Part shown: positions 22,841 through 23,825 of the stretch, in pieces
How positions within the stretch are numbered: the first letter of the stretch is position 1
Layout of the letters: every line of letters begins with the position of its first letter
The notes under the pieces: model-generated
What the model saw: only the letters and a program-made list of their open reading frames with translations
What the model was told of the DNA's origin: nothing
The model's database searches: none
NCBI GenBank assembly: GCA_937906775.1
Contig: CALCUD010000043.1
Span: 1-23,825 of the forward strand
DNA from: an uncultured Clostridia bacterium
Lineage (GTDB): Bacteria; Bacillota; Clostridia; Christensenellales; Aristaeellaceae
DNA: 23,825 bases
Direction: 5' to 3'
Made by a program: the position numbers and the translations under genes

Positions 22841-23475
22841 TCGTTGCTGTTGAACCTGTCCGCTCCCGGTACCGCATCCGGCTGGATAACGGGGAGGTGC
22901 TGTGGTTTACCCGTTCCCTGCTCGAAGAGCGCCCGCTTGAGGCCGACGACCCTGTCGACGTGGAGGAGCTGAAAAACTGGCTGTTGCTGCGCCAGTACCG
23001 CCCCGCCCTGGAAAAAGCCGTCAAACTGCTCGCGCAGCGTGCTCATTCGCAGGGCGAGATCCGGCAAAAGCTGCTGGCTGCGGGATATATGGACGAAACG
23101 GCGGACATGGTCCTCTGCAAGCTGGGTCAGAACGGCCTCGTCAATGATGAGGATTTCGCCGGCCAGTGGGCCGAACACCGCGCCGGTATGCGTTACGGTC
23201 CCCGCCGGATCCATGCGGAGCTGAAGCGGAAGGGCCTGAAGGAATCGCAGGTAGAAGCCGCGCTGGACAGTATTCCTGAAAACACGATGCTTGAGAACGC
23301 ACAAGAGTTGATCCGGCGGGCCCTGAAACGCCGGAAGCCCGGAGAAAACCTTTTGAAATTCCGCCAGCGGACGCTTGCTGCGCTGATCCGCCGAGGTTTC
23401 GACTGGGACATTGCCCGGCAGGCCTGGGAAAGCGAATCGAATGACCCGGAGGATCCGGAATTTCCGGATGAATAA
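22831..23475 (+). CDS. recX: RecX-family regulatory protein
   Basis: RecX binds RecA filaments and limits recombination and SOS activity. The 214-residue protein shows the repeated three-helix pattern: ALEKAVKLLAQRAHSQGEIRQKL, GYMDETADMVLCKLGQNGLVNDEDFAGQWAEHRAG, YGPRRIHAELKRKGL and a C-terminal repeat around LLKFRQRTLAALIRRGFDWD. An N-terminal beta-rich extension (1-50) is as in Firmicutes RecX. AAGGAG lies about ten bases before ATG 22831, within the hydrolase gene. recA is not in the window. Confidence 0.88.
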   Translation: MELIVAVEPVRSRYRIRLDNGEVLWFTRSLLEERPLEADDPVDVEELKNWLLLRQYRPALEKAVKLLAQRAHSQGEIRQKLLAAGYMDETADMVLCKLGQNGLVNDEDFAGQWAEHRAGMRYGPRRIHAELKRKGLKESQVEAALDSIPENTMLENAQELIRRALKRRKPGENLLKFRQRTLAALIRRGFDWDIARQAWESESNDPEDPEFPDE

Positions 23476-23489
23476 AGGGGTGTGCCTTG

Positions 23490-23825
23490 ATGGACAGCAA
23501 TACCAATGAGTGGATCCTGCACGGTCTCCGACCCGATGATCCGCGGTGTATTCATTCGCCGGAACAGCTTCAGCATGTCATCGACGAAAAGGGGTTCCTG
23601 CCGCTTTTCGCGAATGAAGTCCCCGGCTTTTCGGTCGAGGAGATGACCGTGCCGGATTTCTGGTGGAACGGCAATGAAAGGCGCGATCCCTGGGAATGGC
23701 GTCGGCTGATCGCGGCAGGTGGGCAAGCCGCCTACGGCAAGTTCTTCAACAAAAAGACGGGCTATATCTCCCGGGAGTGGCTGCCCTATTTTGCCAATTA
23801 TAGAAGAGATGGGTATGACTTCGAT
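23490..23825 (+). CDS. AlkZ-related conserved protein, 5' part
   Basis: 112 codons are visible and the gene runs off the right edge. ATG 23490 follows AAAGGGG (23474-23480) by nine bases and lies 14 bases after the recX stop; TTG 23487 is an alternative. The sequence contains VIDEKGFLPLF, DPWEWRRLIAAGGQAAYGKF, FNKKTGYISREWLPYFANYR and RDGYDFD. I recall this conserved pattern from clostridial proteins annotated as AlkZ-related (DNA glycosylase-like), but I cannot verify it. The reading frame is secure; the function is not. Following recX, a DNA repair link would fit. Confidence 0.6.
   Translation, partial: MDSNTNEWILHGLRPDDPRCIHSPEQLQHVIDEKGFLPLFANEVPGFSVEEMTVPDFWWNGNERRDPWEWRRLIAAGGQAAYGKFFNKKTGYISREWLPYFANYRRDGYDFD

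Noticed and set aside
1..23825. Search for CRISPR arrays, insertion sequences, phage genes and attachment sites
   Set aside because: No regularly spaced repeats, transposase or integrase motifs, or tRNA-flanking direct repeats were seen by eye.

Overview
The window reads as an ordinary chromosomal segment of a moderately GC-rich bacterium of the Bacillota, most likely the class Clostridia. The evidence is the flippase-mazG-HU-rqcP gene order (the yabM/yabN/yabO neighbourhood of Firmicutes), a YabN-type TP-methylase/MazG fusion, strong AGGAGG ribosome sites, TTG and GTG starts, and sigma-A type promoters. A Christensenellales-like gut or rumen lineage is possible but is only inference. I see no phage, transposon, CRISPR array or integration scar.

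Layout. Bases 1-1836 (+): the tail of an E2-like acyltransferase and an acyl-CoA/AMP ligase, translationally coupled. Bases 2020-2923 (-): smpB followed by ssrA (tmRNA), the trans-translation pair, ending in a strong terminator. Bases 3029-5072 (+): proA and an rluB-type pseudouridine synthase. The smpB and proA promoters are back to back with overlapping -35 boxes. Bases 5129-5300: tRNA-Ser(GGA) with its own promoter and terminator. Bases 5424-13138 (+): trkA-trkH (K+ uptake), a SpoVB/YabM-like flippase, mazG, HU, rqcP and an ispD-ispF fusion, closed by a bidirectional terminator at 13168-13200. Bases 18900-13223 (-): a tightly coupled four-gene operon of an unrecognised (possibly GH127-like) protein, a DusB-type tRNA dihydrouridine synthase and two uncharacterised exported proteins. 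Bases 20510-18971 (-): upp and a short QueG-like iron-sulfur protein, separated by a terminator. Bases 20716-23825 (+): lgt, a beta-lactamase-fold serine hydrolase, recX and a partial AlkZ-related gene, with overlapping or near-overlapping ends.

Most genes are housekeeping: translation quality control (ssrA, smpB, rqcP), RNA modification (rluB, dus, QueG-like), nucleotide hygiene and salvage (mazG, upp), proline and isoprenoid synthesis, K+ transport and lipoprotein maturation. The least explained part is the minus-strand operon at 13.2-18.9 kb, where two exported proteins of unknown function are coupled to dus and to a protein I cannot place firmly. Other points worth a second look are the tmRNA tag that appears to start with Asp, the short QueG-like protein placed directly behind a terminator, and the replacement of yabP/yabQ/divIC by ispDF after rqcP.
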